This document shows, one piece after another, positions 1-10,863 of a stretch of 60,000 nt of DNA. Under the pieces are notes generated by a model. That model was not told where the DNA came from. It was given only the letters and a program-made list of their open reading frames with translations, and searched no databases. The stretch spans positions 30,376,926-30,436,925 of the forward strand of contig CAIIXF020000002.1 of the NCBI GenBank assembly GCA_903813345.2. The letters are read 5' to 3'. Position 1 is the first letter of the stretch, and each line of letters starts with the position of its first letter. The translations under genes and the position numbers were made by a program. The stretch comes from Owenia fusiformis (Eukaryota > Annelida > Polychaeta > Sabellida > Oweniidae).

Positions 1-689
1 TTAACCCTTTTGTGGTTTTAGTATCGTCTTATTGTGAATTGCTATTCTAGAATTTCACATTCAGCCAGTTTTGATTAGGTTCTATACTACGGAAAGCGAA
101 AGGGGATATACCGCAGAATTTAAAATTCAATGGAGTTTTAACATGGGAGTGATAGCACACACCGCGGCCCAGTCAGATATATTTCTGCGCACTTTATTTA
201 TTTCATTTACTTTGCACAACGCGCCCCCTGTAATTCATTCAGTGCGCAATTAAAAATAGTTTATGAGTGATAACGCACACCGCGGCCCAGTAAGATCGAG
301 CTGCGCACTTTATTTATTAACACACTCAAAATATCGCGCTGAAGCTTGTATATGCTGGCGCGATGTAATTATAGTTTTCTGTTGATAAATGCCCAACAAG
401 AAACGGTAGCACAACGAATTCAACTTTTTTCGAAAGACTGCAGACTTGACCTGCGAAATTGTAATTTTGGATCACAGTGATGCCTCTAGAGAGGATATCT
501 ATGAGAATAACAGATTATAGTGCGCAGAATTATAAAGTCAAACTGACCTCAAAATGGTAGTACACAGTGTACACTGCCATCTTTCAATAAAGTAACTACA
601 GACCTTCGTATACAAAATACCAGAATGATTGATGTAATACCTGTATACCATTTCTTCTGGGAGAAGGAAAGTTCCTATATGTATTCCAT

Positions 690-880
690 GGCCGTAGCCA
701 GGGGGCCTCACCCCCCTCCCCCTTGCCAAATATTCGTTCAAAATCATGCAGTTTTTCACCATTCTTAGTAGCACTTTTCGCATGATTTTTTTGCCATAAC
801 TGTAAAAAAGCTCCCCCCTCTTGGCCAAATCTCCCCCTTGGTAAAACCACTCCCCCAGGTTAATCCAAGATACGGGTCTG
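690..880. mobile_element. Short C/G-run MITE, 'GCCGTAGCCAGGGGG' family
   Basis: It starts GGCCGTAGCCAGGGGG and ends ...GATACGGGTCTG. It shares the internal string AAAATCATGCAGTTTTTCAC with the element at 42975-43169, so the two are members of one short non-autonomous DNA transposon family. This copy is more decayed at its right end and sits inside the larger inverted-repeat element. Confidence 0.6.
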
Positions 881-1075
881 TATTCTTAGACGAGATTGTT
901 CAAGAACATAAGGTAGACATAAGTGCCACCTGTTAAAAGCTAGGAGATCTTTTCTAAGTTATTAAGTCATCAATCAGCAGACTGGTAATTGTATCCCCCA
1001 CCCACTTCAAACTCCATACACTAACATACTATTACAATTTTATCTGTGTTTATTTGACTGTAGAAGGTGTACATT

Positions 1076-2548
1076 CATAGCATTGAATTGCATTTCATTG
1101 CATTGTATTGTATTGTATAGCACATCATTGTATTGTATTGTACTGAATTTTATTGTATTGCACTGCATTGTATTCTATTGCACTGCATTGTATTCTATTG
1201 CATTATATTGTACTGTATTGCACTGTATTATATTATATTGCACTGCATTGTACTTTATTGCACTGCATTGTATTGTACTGCAGTGTACTACATTGTATTG
1301 CGCTGCATTGTATTGTATTGCACTGCATTATAATGTATTGCATTGTACCACATTGTGTTGCACTGCATTGTATTACACTGCATTGTTTTGAATTGTACTG
1401 CAATATATTGCACTGCACCATATTGTATTGCATTGCAGTGCACTGCATTGTATTATATTGCACTGTATTGTATTGCAAAGTATTGTATTGCATTGTCTTG
1501 AATTACACTGCATTTTATTACACTGCATTGTATTTTATTGCACTGCATTGTATTGTACTGCAGTGTACTGTATTCTATTGCACAGCATTGTTTTGTATTG
1601 CACTGTATTGTATTGCATTGTATTGAATTGCACTGTATTGTATTTTATTGCACTGGATTGCACTACATTGTATTGCACTGTATTGAACTGCGATGTATTG
1701 TATTGCACTGTATTGTATTGCACTGCACTGAACTGCGATGTATTGTATTGCACTGTATTGTATTGCACTGCACTGTATTGAACTGCGATGTATTGTATTG
1801 TACTGCATTGTATTGCACTGTACCACATTGTATTGCACTGCATTGTATTGAAATGAACTACATTGTATTGAAATGAACTACATTGTAACTGTATTGCATT
1901 TTATTGCACTGCATTGCACTACATTGTATTGCACTGTATTGAACTGCGATGTATTGTATTGCACTGCATTGTATTGCACTGTACCACATTGTGTTGCACT
2001 GTATTGTATTACACTGCATTGTTTTGTATTGCACAGCAATATATTGCACTGCACCATATTGTATTGCACTGCATTGCAATGCACTGCATTGTATTATATT
2101 GCACTGTATTGTATTGCACTGCATTGTATTGCACTGTACCACATTGTATTGCACTGCATTGTATTGAAATGACCTACATTGTATTGCACTGCACGGCATT
2201 GTTTTGCATTGTATTGCATTGCACTGCATTGTATTGCATTATATTGCACTGTATTGTATTGCATCGTATTGCACTGCATTTTATTGTATTATATTGCACT
2301 ACATTGTATTGTATCATATTGCACTGCATTTTTTGCATCATATAACACTGCTTTGTATTGCATCATATTACACTACATTGTATTGCATCATATTGCACTG
2401 CATTGTATTGCATCATATTGCTCTCCATTGTATTGCATCATATTGCACCGCATTGTATTACATCATATTGCACCACATTGTATTGCATCATATTGCACTG
2501 CATTGTATAACATCATATTGCACTGCATTGTATTGCATCATATTCCGT
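1076..2548. repeat. Pentamer satellite (NNTTG/NNCTG register), ~1.5 kb
   Basis: The stretch is almost entirely 5-bp units such as CATTG, TATTG, CACTG and TACTG, strung in variable order. Higher-order repetition is visible as 15-bp (CATTGTATTGCACTG) and longer blocks, and CATCATATTG units become common after 2330. Because 5 is not a multiple of 3, several frames are open on both strands for up to 150 codons. These ORFs encode Cys/Leu/Ile/Val/Tyr or Gln/Asn/Met/Cys-rich strings and are not genes. Confidence 0.95.
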
Positions 2549-3496
2549 ATTTACCATTTCGTTACAGTTTTATTACATAAAATGTTATTTATAAGATTAT
2601 AATTTTCAAACATTGAAAATATTTTATACAATATCAATTAAAAGATATGAAATGGCCCAAAATAATATATTTTCAATGGAACCCTTTGCAAGGGTCACTT
2701 CAACATAACGCAACGTGTAATCTGTATGCATACGCCCTCTTTTAATGAACATTATCTTTGAAACCAAATTAGAATCGAATCTGATAAAAGTGCGCATGTC
2801 CTGGATGTGCTGCGCGCTAGAATCGGGAAATCTCAAAGTTCTCCTCGTTAGAGCCATCAATATTATCCAAAATTGTCATTTCGCTGGTTCACTCCGCAGT
2901 CTTTCGAAAAAAATCAAATTCGTGGTGCCACGAATTTTTATTCGTTTTTTATTCACAGATAATCAATTTTTCATCGCGCACTGAATGCCGGAATTTCTGC
3001 GCACTTTATTTTAATTAACTCTGCACAACGCGGCCCCTGTAATTCATTCAGTGCGCGATGAAATCTATCTGACTGGGCCGCGGTGTGTGATATCACTCCC
3101 ATGTTAAAACTCCATTCGATTTTGAATTATGCGCATGTCCCCTATCGCTTTCCGTACTATACATATTTGATTGAGTAATCTTTTTTATCATTTTGTGTTT
3201 TCAACTTTTTTCCTACACGTGCTTCCCCTATATAGTTTCTGTTACAAAAATATATGGCGTTATTTCCTATATTGGTTAAAAGTCCTCAACTCGGTTAAAG
3301 TTTGACCACCAGAATTTTTCATCGGATAGTATATCCAATGAAAAATATATCCAAAACCTGTCAATGTTTGAATAGTTTCTCCCTTGGTCTATTTACAAAA
3401 AATGGGAATAGCTATAACGTGTCGTTTTAAATCTCGATCGCAAAAAGTTATAAAACAGGTTTTGATCAAAATAGTGACTTCCTATTGCCCCACTTA
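2549..3496. other. Gene-free stretch: element right end and unique AT-rich sequence
   Basis: The part up to 3162 is the right flank and terminal repeat of the surrounding element. 3163-3496 is unique AT-rich sequence in which I see no gene or repeat. Confidence 0.6.
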
Positions 3497-3719
3497 CGAG
3501 GGGTGATCAGGAATTTCTGGACCGTTGGCTCTATATTTGCCCTTTTTTATCCTTTCTTAATGATTTTTTCACACAATATAACCTAAATATATAGGATCAC
3601 ACCATGAAGATTTCACTGTTCAATGACAACATTGGGTTATATTGTGTGAAAAAATTACTAAGAAAGGATAAAAATGTCAAAATAGAGCCAACGGTCCAGA
3701 AATTCCTGATCACCCCTCG
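3497..3719. mobile_element. Fold-back MITE, mariner-like ends (223 bp)
   Basis: The two ends are near-perfect inverted repeats of about 85-90 bp. CGAGGGGTGATCAGGAATTT begins at 3497 and its complement ends at 3719. Matching inner segments include CCGTTGGCTCTAT and TTTTTTCACACAATATAACC. The whole unit can fold into one long hairpin. The sequence type recalls Tc1/mariner ends, but a TA duplication is not clear. Confidence 0.75.
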
Positions 3720-4508
3720 AATATAAGGGAATGTACATGCTAATCTCTCACAGCTTGCCGGCAAACTATTATGTACCACGAATATTACAAACAAAGAAGA
3801 CTCCAGAGAATAAAAATCAATTTTAATCATAATTTCAGGCCTTCAGAGGCCGCTAAATGGTATTCCATCGAGTGTGATGAGTGAACTTATAGCGCTATTT
3901 GGCACGCAAAATGGCCGATGAAACTCTTGACTCTCATGTTTTCGTACATTGATCAAGGATGTTCTGACTTTGAAATTGGTTGAGTTTTACTCATTACCAG
4001 GTATCTAAGAAGATTTCGTGCCTCTCGTGACTTGTTCTTTTGGCCTTACACGATGTGGATCATATTCTTTTGTACTCGTCGCCATCTACAATATTGTTTT
4101 TTTGATTTATTGGATCGCCTAATTTCATGAATTTATGTATGATTTCTAAAACTGGTTTGCGTTTGCGTTTTTTCGAAATTAAAAAAGCAACAACTATTTT
4201 GAAAACACTTTTAGTTATGTTCATTAAATAAGCGACGAAGAATAAAATATGAAATGCAATCCAGGTATTTTCTTCTTAAGGTCTTTCCATTGACTTTTTC
4301 ATCAGCTATAAATTCAAGGAATAAGAAAAAATAAAAAGTGAAAATATTACATGATACTACGGTGCCGATACATGTAGACCACTGAATAAATATAAATATA
4401 TACATAATATCCACGTCACTTTTCTAACAGTTGTAAGCTCTCACATCGGACATAAATCCTGTGATCATAGAACTATCATAATATCAGAACATGTTACATA
4501 CTAACCCT
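3720..4508. other. Gene-free stretch, nothing recognised
   Basis: AT-rich unique sequence. The only long ORF (4211-4414, minus) is a low-complexity Phe/Ile-rich string without a recognisable domain, and I do not call it. Confidence 0.5.
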
Positions 4509-5293
4509 ACTATCACACCAAACTAGTTCTCACTATGTTCTCGAAAACGGGCTTCAAATGTGTACGAACCGTTTGGGATCTATTTACAAACTTCATCGAA
4601 CGTACTCGAACGGATAGGTCCTCTAGAACTTAGACAATGCTCAAAATGTTCTCGTGGTCGTCACGTTCTACAATTAGAACGAGTAAAAACGTACTAACGA
4701 CGAGCTGGACGTACTACGAACGGAACCGTCGTACTTCAATCCTACTAGGGACGTTTTAACAACGAGTTGAACTGTCTGAGGACGTGTTGAGAACGAGGTA
4801 GAACTAATTGCAAACGGGTTTAAACTGATTTAGAACGTATTTAACACTGCTTATGAACGAGTTAGCAAAAATATAGCTATCAACCCAAACAAGTTGCCAC
4901 TGCGTTCTTCAAAACTGGTTTTAAACTGTGTGCTAACGGAATGAACGTAGCTGCAACTTTCTAAGGTCTATTTACGAACTTTATGAACGTCCTCAGACGG
5001 GAATGTGATTTTAGAATTTTGAATCGATTCAAAATTCGATGGCGACCATACCGTTCTATAATCAGGTCATGTTGACCTTCTGGACTAAGGGACGCGTTCT
5101 ACGACGTTGCGCACCGACGTGATGCGACCTGAACGAACTGCAAACGAGATGGACGTATTGAAGACTGTTTAAGAACGAAGAAGCTAATTATTTCAGACAT
5201 ATTTCCCGACCACAGCCAGATTGAGCCCGTTTTACGACATTTTCGTAGGACTGGCAAGAACGGGTAAGAACTACATGTAGTTTGGTGTGATAG
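4509..5293. mobile_element. Non-autonomous inverted-repeat element rich in AACG motifs
   Basis: The left end CTATCACACCAAACTA (4509) is matched by the complement of TAGTTTGGTGTGATAG at the right end (~5278-5293). The inside is unusually rich in AACG/ACGA/CGTAC motifs every 10-20 bp on both strands, unlike the AT-rich surroundings, as if it were a decayed short tandem repeat. No ORF of note. A target duplication is not evident. Confidence 0.6.
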
Positions 5294-6696
5294 GGGGGTA
5301 AGTAAAACACAAAGAGAATGTGAGTGTGTTACTTATACTTGATATACTTAATATGCGACAGTCGTTTGTGATATTTAATTTAAAATTGCCCGAGTATCTA
5401 ACGAAGGTGAACGTGTCTTCCCAAGAGGATCATACTTCTACTTGCAACGTCTAGTCGAATTAGTCCTAATTTACTGGACAATTCGTAAGAATGCATGTAA
5501 AATATAATCAGTTCACCTGGTCATTGCTTCTCCCTTGGTGCTTTATTGAGGCAGAGAGACTTTTAGACATTATTTCCTCGTTATTCTTACAAAGTAGTAT
5601 TGTATCGAGAGGTTTCCCATGGGGTATTGCTTCATAATTTTGTTGGATGCCGGAAATTATAGTCAGCCTAAGCCAGTGTGGATGATAATATATAACCCTA
5701 CTTTTTGGAAATGCATGGCCTAAATTGTGTAGGACTAATACCTGGATTCGACTTTACAGTAAGTGTAAAGGAACCAGGACAATAAATACTCAATATGATT
5801 CAATACACAGGTGTGGTAGATATGATTGTCCCACGTGTTTATTGTCCCTTGAATATCATTTTCATTGAGCTTGTGTCCAATAAGGCGCAATGACTGGCAC
5901 AACGAAACGATAAGGGAGTATGATCTGTTATACCCACTGGCACTGATGTATAATACGAATATATAATCCTTTTCCCCATACAGCCTAAAGTTCTGCTTGG
6001 AATTCATACCCAAATAAAATGTGAATGTCAATTATGTATCTATCTGAAACAAAAAGTGACGCTTTATTGATCACCATGATGAACTCATCAAAGATATATC
6101 CCCATTAGCATTCGGACAAAAATCGCCATCCTTAATATATTTAAATTAAATGAACGCCTTCGTATTCGAGTTTCTCTGCCTACGCAGAATCTGAAAACCT
6201 CACGGGAGAGAAGATAGCTAGAAGATGAAGCGATACAGACGTTACTGACATATCTCACAGGATGTAACAAGAACCTTACATGTCTTGGGTAATAGCACCG
6301 ATATGTTACAATTTACCCGCCAGAGAAGCCATCGTTTCAATCATTAAATTGCATCGTGATGATGTTACTCAGTGATGTTGCCTGCAGCCTTGTCAGCACA
6401 GTTCTTAAGTTGAGACAACTTAAGGAAGGTCGAGTGGCATTCTGACACTCATACTTCCTCTACTATGCTGATGATGACTTTTGTTGTACATTCCTAAAAA
6501 TCACCCTGGAATTTTATAGAAGTTATATAATTTACATGTAGTATGTTTACCGTACAATAAATCTGAAGGTTCAACAGAACAGACGACAACACATTTCTAA
6601 ATATACTAAACAACACTACACTATATCATATCCAGTACCATGTTGTTATAAATCCTGCATCAGATCAATCAAAATAGAAGATACATGTACATGTAT
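5294..6696. other. Gene-free stretch, nothing recognised
   Basis: Mostly unique AT-rich sequence. The ORFs at 5735-6031 and 6088-6270 (minus) show no domain or splice context and are likely chance. Confidence 0.5.
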
Positions 6697-7712
6697 CATG
6701 ATGTGTTTCAACACTTTGCCTAAGGTACACGTATATATCAACGTTAAACACCAAGCAATTAGTCATCATGATGAAACGTTCCACCACTCTGTCTACCTTA
6801 ACGTAAAACACCAAGCAATAAGCCATCATGATGAAAAGTGACTCTGCCCACGATAACGTAAAACAAGAAGTAATAAGACACCACGATGAAGCGTTCTGGC
6901 ATATTGTCGATAAGACAACATGCAATGAATCATAATCACGAAACGATCCACCATTCTGTCCACCTTAACGCAAGACAACAAGCAATGAGACATTATGCTG
7001 AAACGTTCAACCACTCTGTCCACCTTAACGGAAGACAACAAGCAACGAGACATTATGCTGAAACGTTCAACCACTCTGTCCACCTTAAAGTAAATCAACA
7101 AGCAATAATTCATCATGAAACGTTCCACCACTCTGCCTACCCCACCTTAACAAGACAAGAGGATATCCTGATGAAACGTTCCACCACTCTGCCTACCCCA
7201 CCTTAACAAGACAAGAGGATATCCTGATGAAACGTTCCACCACTCTGCCTACCCCACCTTAACAAGACAAGAGGATATCCTGATGAAACGTTCCACCACT
7301 CTGTCCACCATAGCGCAAAATAACAAGCAATGACACATAATGATAAAACGTTCAACCACTCTGTCCACCTTAACGGAAGGGAACAAGCAATGACACATCA
7401 TAATAAAGCGTTCTACCACTCTGCCCACCTTGACGTAAAACAACAAGAGAGACATCATTATGAAACGTTCCACCATTCTGTCCACCTTAACGCAAGACAA
7501 CAAGCAACGAGACATCACAATAAAGCGTTCCACCACTCTGCCCTCCTTGACGTAAAGCAACAAGCGAGATATCATGATGAAACGTTCCACCATTCTGCCC
7601 ACCTTAACGTAAGACAACAAGCAATAAGACAGCACGATGAAACGTTCCGATTTCCACCATTCTACCCACCTTAAAAGACAACAGGCAATAAGACATTATG
7701 ATGAAGCACTTC
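6697..7712. repeat. Minisatellite, ~60-bp unit (about 16 units)
   Basis: Units of about 56-60 bp recur with the core GAAACGTTCCACCACTCTG, followed by YCYACCTTAACG and then AAGACAACAAGCAATGAGAC. Three consecutive identical 56-bp units lie at about 7113-7290 (core CCTACCCCACCTTAACAAGA). ORFs in this block on either strand (His/Asn/Gln-rich on plus, Val/Arg/Met-rich on minus) arise from the repeat and are not called. Confidence 0.92.
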
Positions 7713-9662
7713 AGAAGAAAAAGAAACTGTTTCATACTTGAACATCCCGTTATTATACCACGCTGACAGGTTTTATGTAAAATTCCGAATAACAGGTCCT
7801 ATCGGGGCTATTAGATCTCCATAATAGCTCTTCTGGGGATAATATCAGTAAATCATAGAGATGATATAAACAATCCGCAGCCTGATGGTATAATTCACAA
7901 AATATTAATAGCAATGTGGTAAGGTGTGTCGCGGCAAAGTGTAGCGTTGTTATTTGTTAAAGCACGGGGGTAAAGCAGACCCGATGATGCAATGAGCTTG
8001 CTCGGCGGTATCATGACTGTGTAACGGGTCTTAATGTATAAGTGTGCTCGGCGGTAGGTTCAAACAACGCGGGTCCTCAAAGCATGTGCTCATGGTATAT
8101 TCGTGTTTTAACACCCGTGTAAAGGCCGAAAATTGCTGATGCAGTGAAGCTCATCCGCAAAGAATATTGGTAACAATCTGACAATAACATGATGGGTACT
8201 ACGAGACCAACCGCTACTTATAATGAGTCCAACTTGATATACAAAGTCAGACAATCAATGTAAGTTCCACAGTCCCTGCACCCTCTCAATGATAACTAGA
8301 TCCTCGAAAATTATTAAAACTAGACTATATTTTCTACCTTTGTGCCAACTTGTAATCTGCAACTTGACTTATAAGTAGGTTTAAATCGAAAAAACTAAAA
8401 ATTCGTAACCAGGAAATCCATCTATTTGGTTACAGTACATTGACGTTCCGTCAAAGTAACTAGTTGTGGAAGAGTGCACAACCGTTGGATGAAGAGGGAG
8501 TCTGATAAATGAGAAGCAGTGATAGTCTGTAACTTGATAATAAGCCTATTGACACAATATGAAAAAGTATAAAAAGTATTGCATTATCTGTTTTTTCCAA
8601 ATATTATATAGTATGATTAGTGATAATATTGGTATTAGAAACGATAATAGAGATATTTTAGAGCACAGTGGATAAGATCTGTTTTCATAATAATTCTATT
8701 CAGTAGGGTTTGTGTTAGGAGAAAAGCTATTGACTTAGAAGTAATTGTATTTGTTCAAAATTAATCACAGAAAACTTTCCTATTTCAATATTGATCTTAC
8801 TGTGCAATCATGTATGTTTGTGAATATCCAGGTAGATTTGTGTAAATATCATGTCTTGATAATATTGCTTTCAATTGGTATATTACTTTCGAGAAGAACA
8901 AATAATCATCCATCTTGATTCATTTCAAGAGATTTAATCAGAAAAGAGACCCTGTTTTAATAATCGAATTCAACCATTCAATTATCTGTATTATCAGTGT
9001 GTAAAATTCATTCTCTTAAGTAGTTATTTGAGAGCAATGATTAACAAATCAACAAAATTATTTGAGAGCAAATGTTAGCGTATTCAAGGTGGGCCAGAAA
9101 ACATCCACATTTTTGCATTTTGGAAATTATATAATTGAATGATGAATCTCCACAGCAAAAATGTTGTTGAAATACCCGCGAGTTATTGAAAAGGTAAAGG
9201 AATAATAAAATATGCGTATTTTTGAGCCCAACCTGTATTTTACAGAATTTTGTATTTTTAACATCAATTTCTTGGCTTCTCAAGATACCAAGCAATGTTG
9301 CTAGTCCAATAGGAGTTACCACAGCTTGGTATTTTGTGTATGTATCAAGTTGTGGGATTTTTGCAATTGTATTTGACCCACGCTCAAATTGAATAATCTA
9401 ATCAAAGTGTGATGAAATATCTTGATTAAACTTCATATCACACTTTCTCCTGCACTTTAAGATAAGATTAGCTCAACAATGTACTATGTGTAATTCTATA
9501 TAGTTCACGTCGATCTGCAATATTGGATTATAACCCGATAACCCTCTAGGGGTATATACACCCCTCTCCATAAGTTTGAGAGCCAGACGTCATCGGGTAG
9601 CATACCAAAGACTGACGGTGTTTGAATCTTAATTTTGTTGCCGCCGGAATTACAACAGTTCT
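7713..9662. other. Gene-free stretch, nothing recognised
   Basis: AT-rich sequence without coding signal or clear repeat ends on reading. The ORF at 9041-9322 (minus) has no recognisable features. Confidence 0.5.
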
Positions 9663-9670
9663 GTTATATG

Positions 9671-9973
9671 CAAGGAGGATTGGCTCCCAGAATCGAAGTT
9701 GATATTTTCCAACAAGGAAAACGTCGAAATGTCGTTATTTTCTGAAATTATAATCGGTTATAAATTCAAATTAAACAATTTAAAAGATTCAAATCAATAT
9801 CTCCATCATTTCTTGTGAGTAAGGAATTTTTCGTTAGGAAATAAGACCAAAATTCACGATTCAAATGTTGAAGTGAACAAAATGGCGGCAGTTAGAATTC
9901 GAATTTTGAAGCACGACATCCACATATATGGGGCAGAATATCGATGATGCACTCTTGGAGCCAATCCTCCTTG
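9671..9973. mobile_element. MITE with 8-bp imperfect target duplication (303 bp)
   Basis: The terminal inverted repeat CAAGGAGGATTGGCTCC occurs at 9671 and inverted up to 9973. The flanks GTTATATG (9663-9670) and GTTTTATG (9974-9981) match at 7 of 8 positions, consistent with an aged 8-bp duplication of the hAT type. No coding capacity. Confidence 0.7.
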
Positions 9974-10425
9974 GTTTTATGCAGTTTTATGACATATTTC
10001 ATGATTTTTTCCAAATAGCAAAATAATAATCAGGCTTTGATCCAACATTGACTTCCGGTTGCCAAACGTATGGAGGGGGGGGGGTGTACTCTTTCGTCTG
10101 TACAGTGATCCCACATTGGATGCTTTTTTCTTTTTTATACTAAAGGAGATGCCTTCTTATTATTTCATACAAAATCAGTACAAAATCGAATTATCGAAGT
10201 ATTATGAACTATTTTTGTGAGTAATGTACTTATAGTTAAGCATGTAATGTCAATATTGACCAATCAGAACACAGTATAACCATGCATGAACTTAGTCTTA
10301 TGAATGGGTACAATTTATATGCATGATATAGCTGTATGCACAGTTTGTATATCCATTCACATTGCCACGGTTTCACATATCAATGCAATTGCTTCGTTTG
10401 CCTCGTGCTCGACTGCCCTTGAATC

Positions 10426-10499
10426 AGAGTGGTGGAACGTTTCATCGTGATGTCTCGTTGCTTGTTGTCTTCCGTTAAGGTGGACAGAGTGGTTGAACC
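10426..10499 (-). repeat. Orphan copy of the 60-bp minisatellite unit
   Basis: Read on the minus strand it matches the unit of the array at 6697-7712, including TTAACGGAAGACAACAAGCA and GAAACGTTCCACCACTCT. It stands alone about 2.7 kb from the array. Confidence 0.85.
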
Positions 10500-10727
10500 T
10501 TATAATCATTGGAATAAAACCCAAAGGACAATAAAGACGACCAAAATTCATCCAACAGGGATGTGTGTTTATAACTAATGTACCCTTAACAATTGGAGTA
10601 ATTCAATCAATTACTAATGGTAAAGTCACTTTGAAAGAGGTGTGTGCGGGAAATCCCAATGAGGTGAACCAAAATCATATATATTAATCATTTAAACCGG
10701 CCGATGTTGCACTTTCCGAGAATTATG

Positions 10728-10863
10728 CCTTGGTCACATATGCTGCGATTTTCACTACGGCGCCCGAGCGATTGAGTATTTTGTTCAAAATTGAATACAA
10801 TATTGAACAAAACACTCAATCGGGCAGGCGCCGGCCGATGGATCGGAGCAAATGTGACCCAGG
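10728..10863. mobile_element. Fold-back MITE (~136 bp)
   Basis: A single long hairpin. CCTTGGTCACAT...TGCTGCGATT and CGGCGCC..GAGCGATTGAGT on the left pair with ACTCAATCG..GGCGCCG and GATCGGAGCAAATGTGACCCAGG on the right, around a short loop near 10795. The ORF crossing it is a shadow. Confidence 0.75.

Larger units (their letters stand above)
82..3162. mobile_element. Non-autonomous inverted-repeat DNA element (~3.1 kb)
   Basis: The left end (about 82-185) and the right end (about 3050-3162) are inverted copies of each other at roughly 85% by eye. Both contain TACGGAAAGCG, then GGAGTTTTAACATGGGAGTG, then CACACCGCGGCCCAGTCAGAT. The subterminal segments (185-330 and 2960-3060) contain further copies of CTGCGCACTTTATTT and ATTCATTCAGTGCGC in both orientations. 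No transposase ORF lies between the ends; the interior is mostly pentamer satellite plus a smaller nested element at 690-880. I see no certain target duplication, so the outer boundaries are approximate. The superfamily is not assigned. Confidence 0.6.

Noticed and set aside
1083-2602. Many long overlapping ORFs on both strands
   Set aside because: They follow from a 5-bp repeat lacking stop triplets in most registers; the composition is low-complexity and the same peptide pattern appears in all frames.
6826-7674. His/Asn/Gln-rich and Val/Arg/Met-rich repeat ORFs
   Set aside because: Products of the 56-60-bp minisatellite; the frame drifts with unit length and no start or splice context supports a gene.
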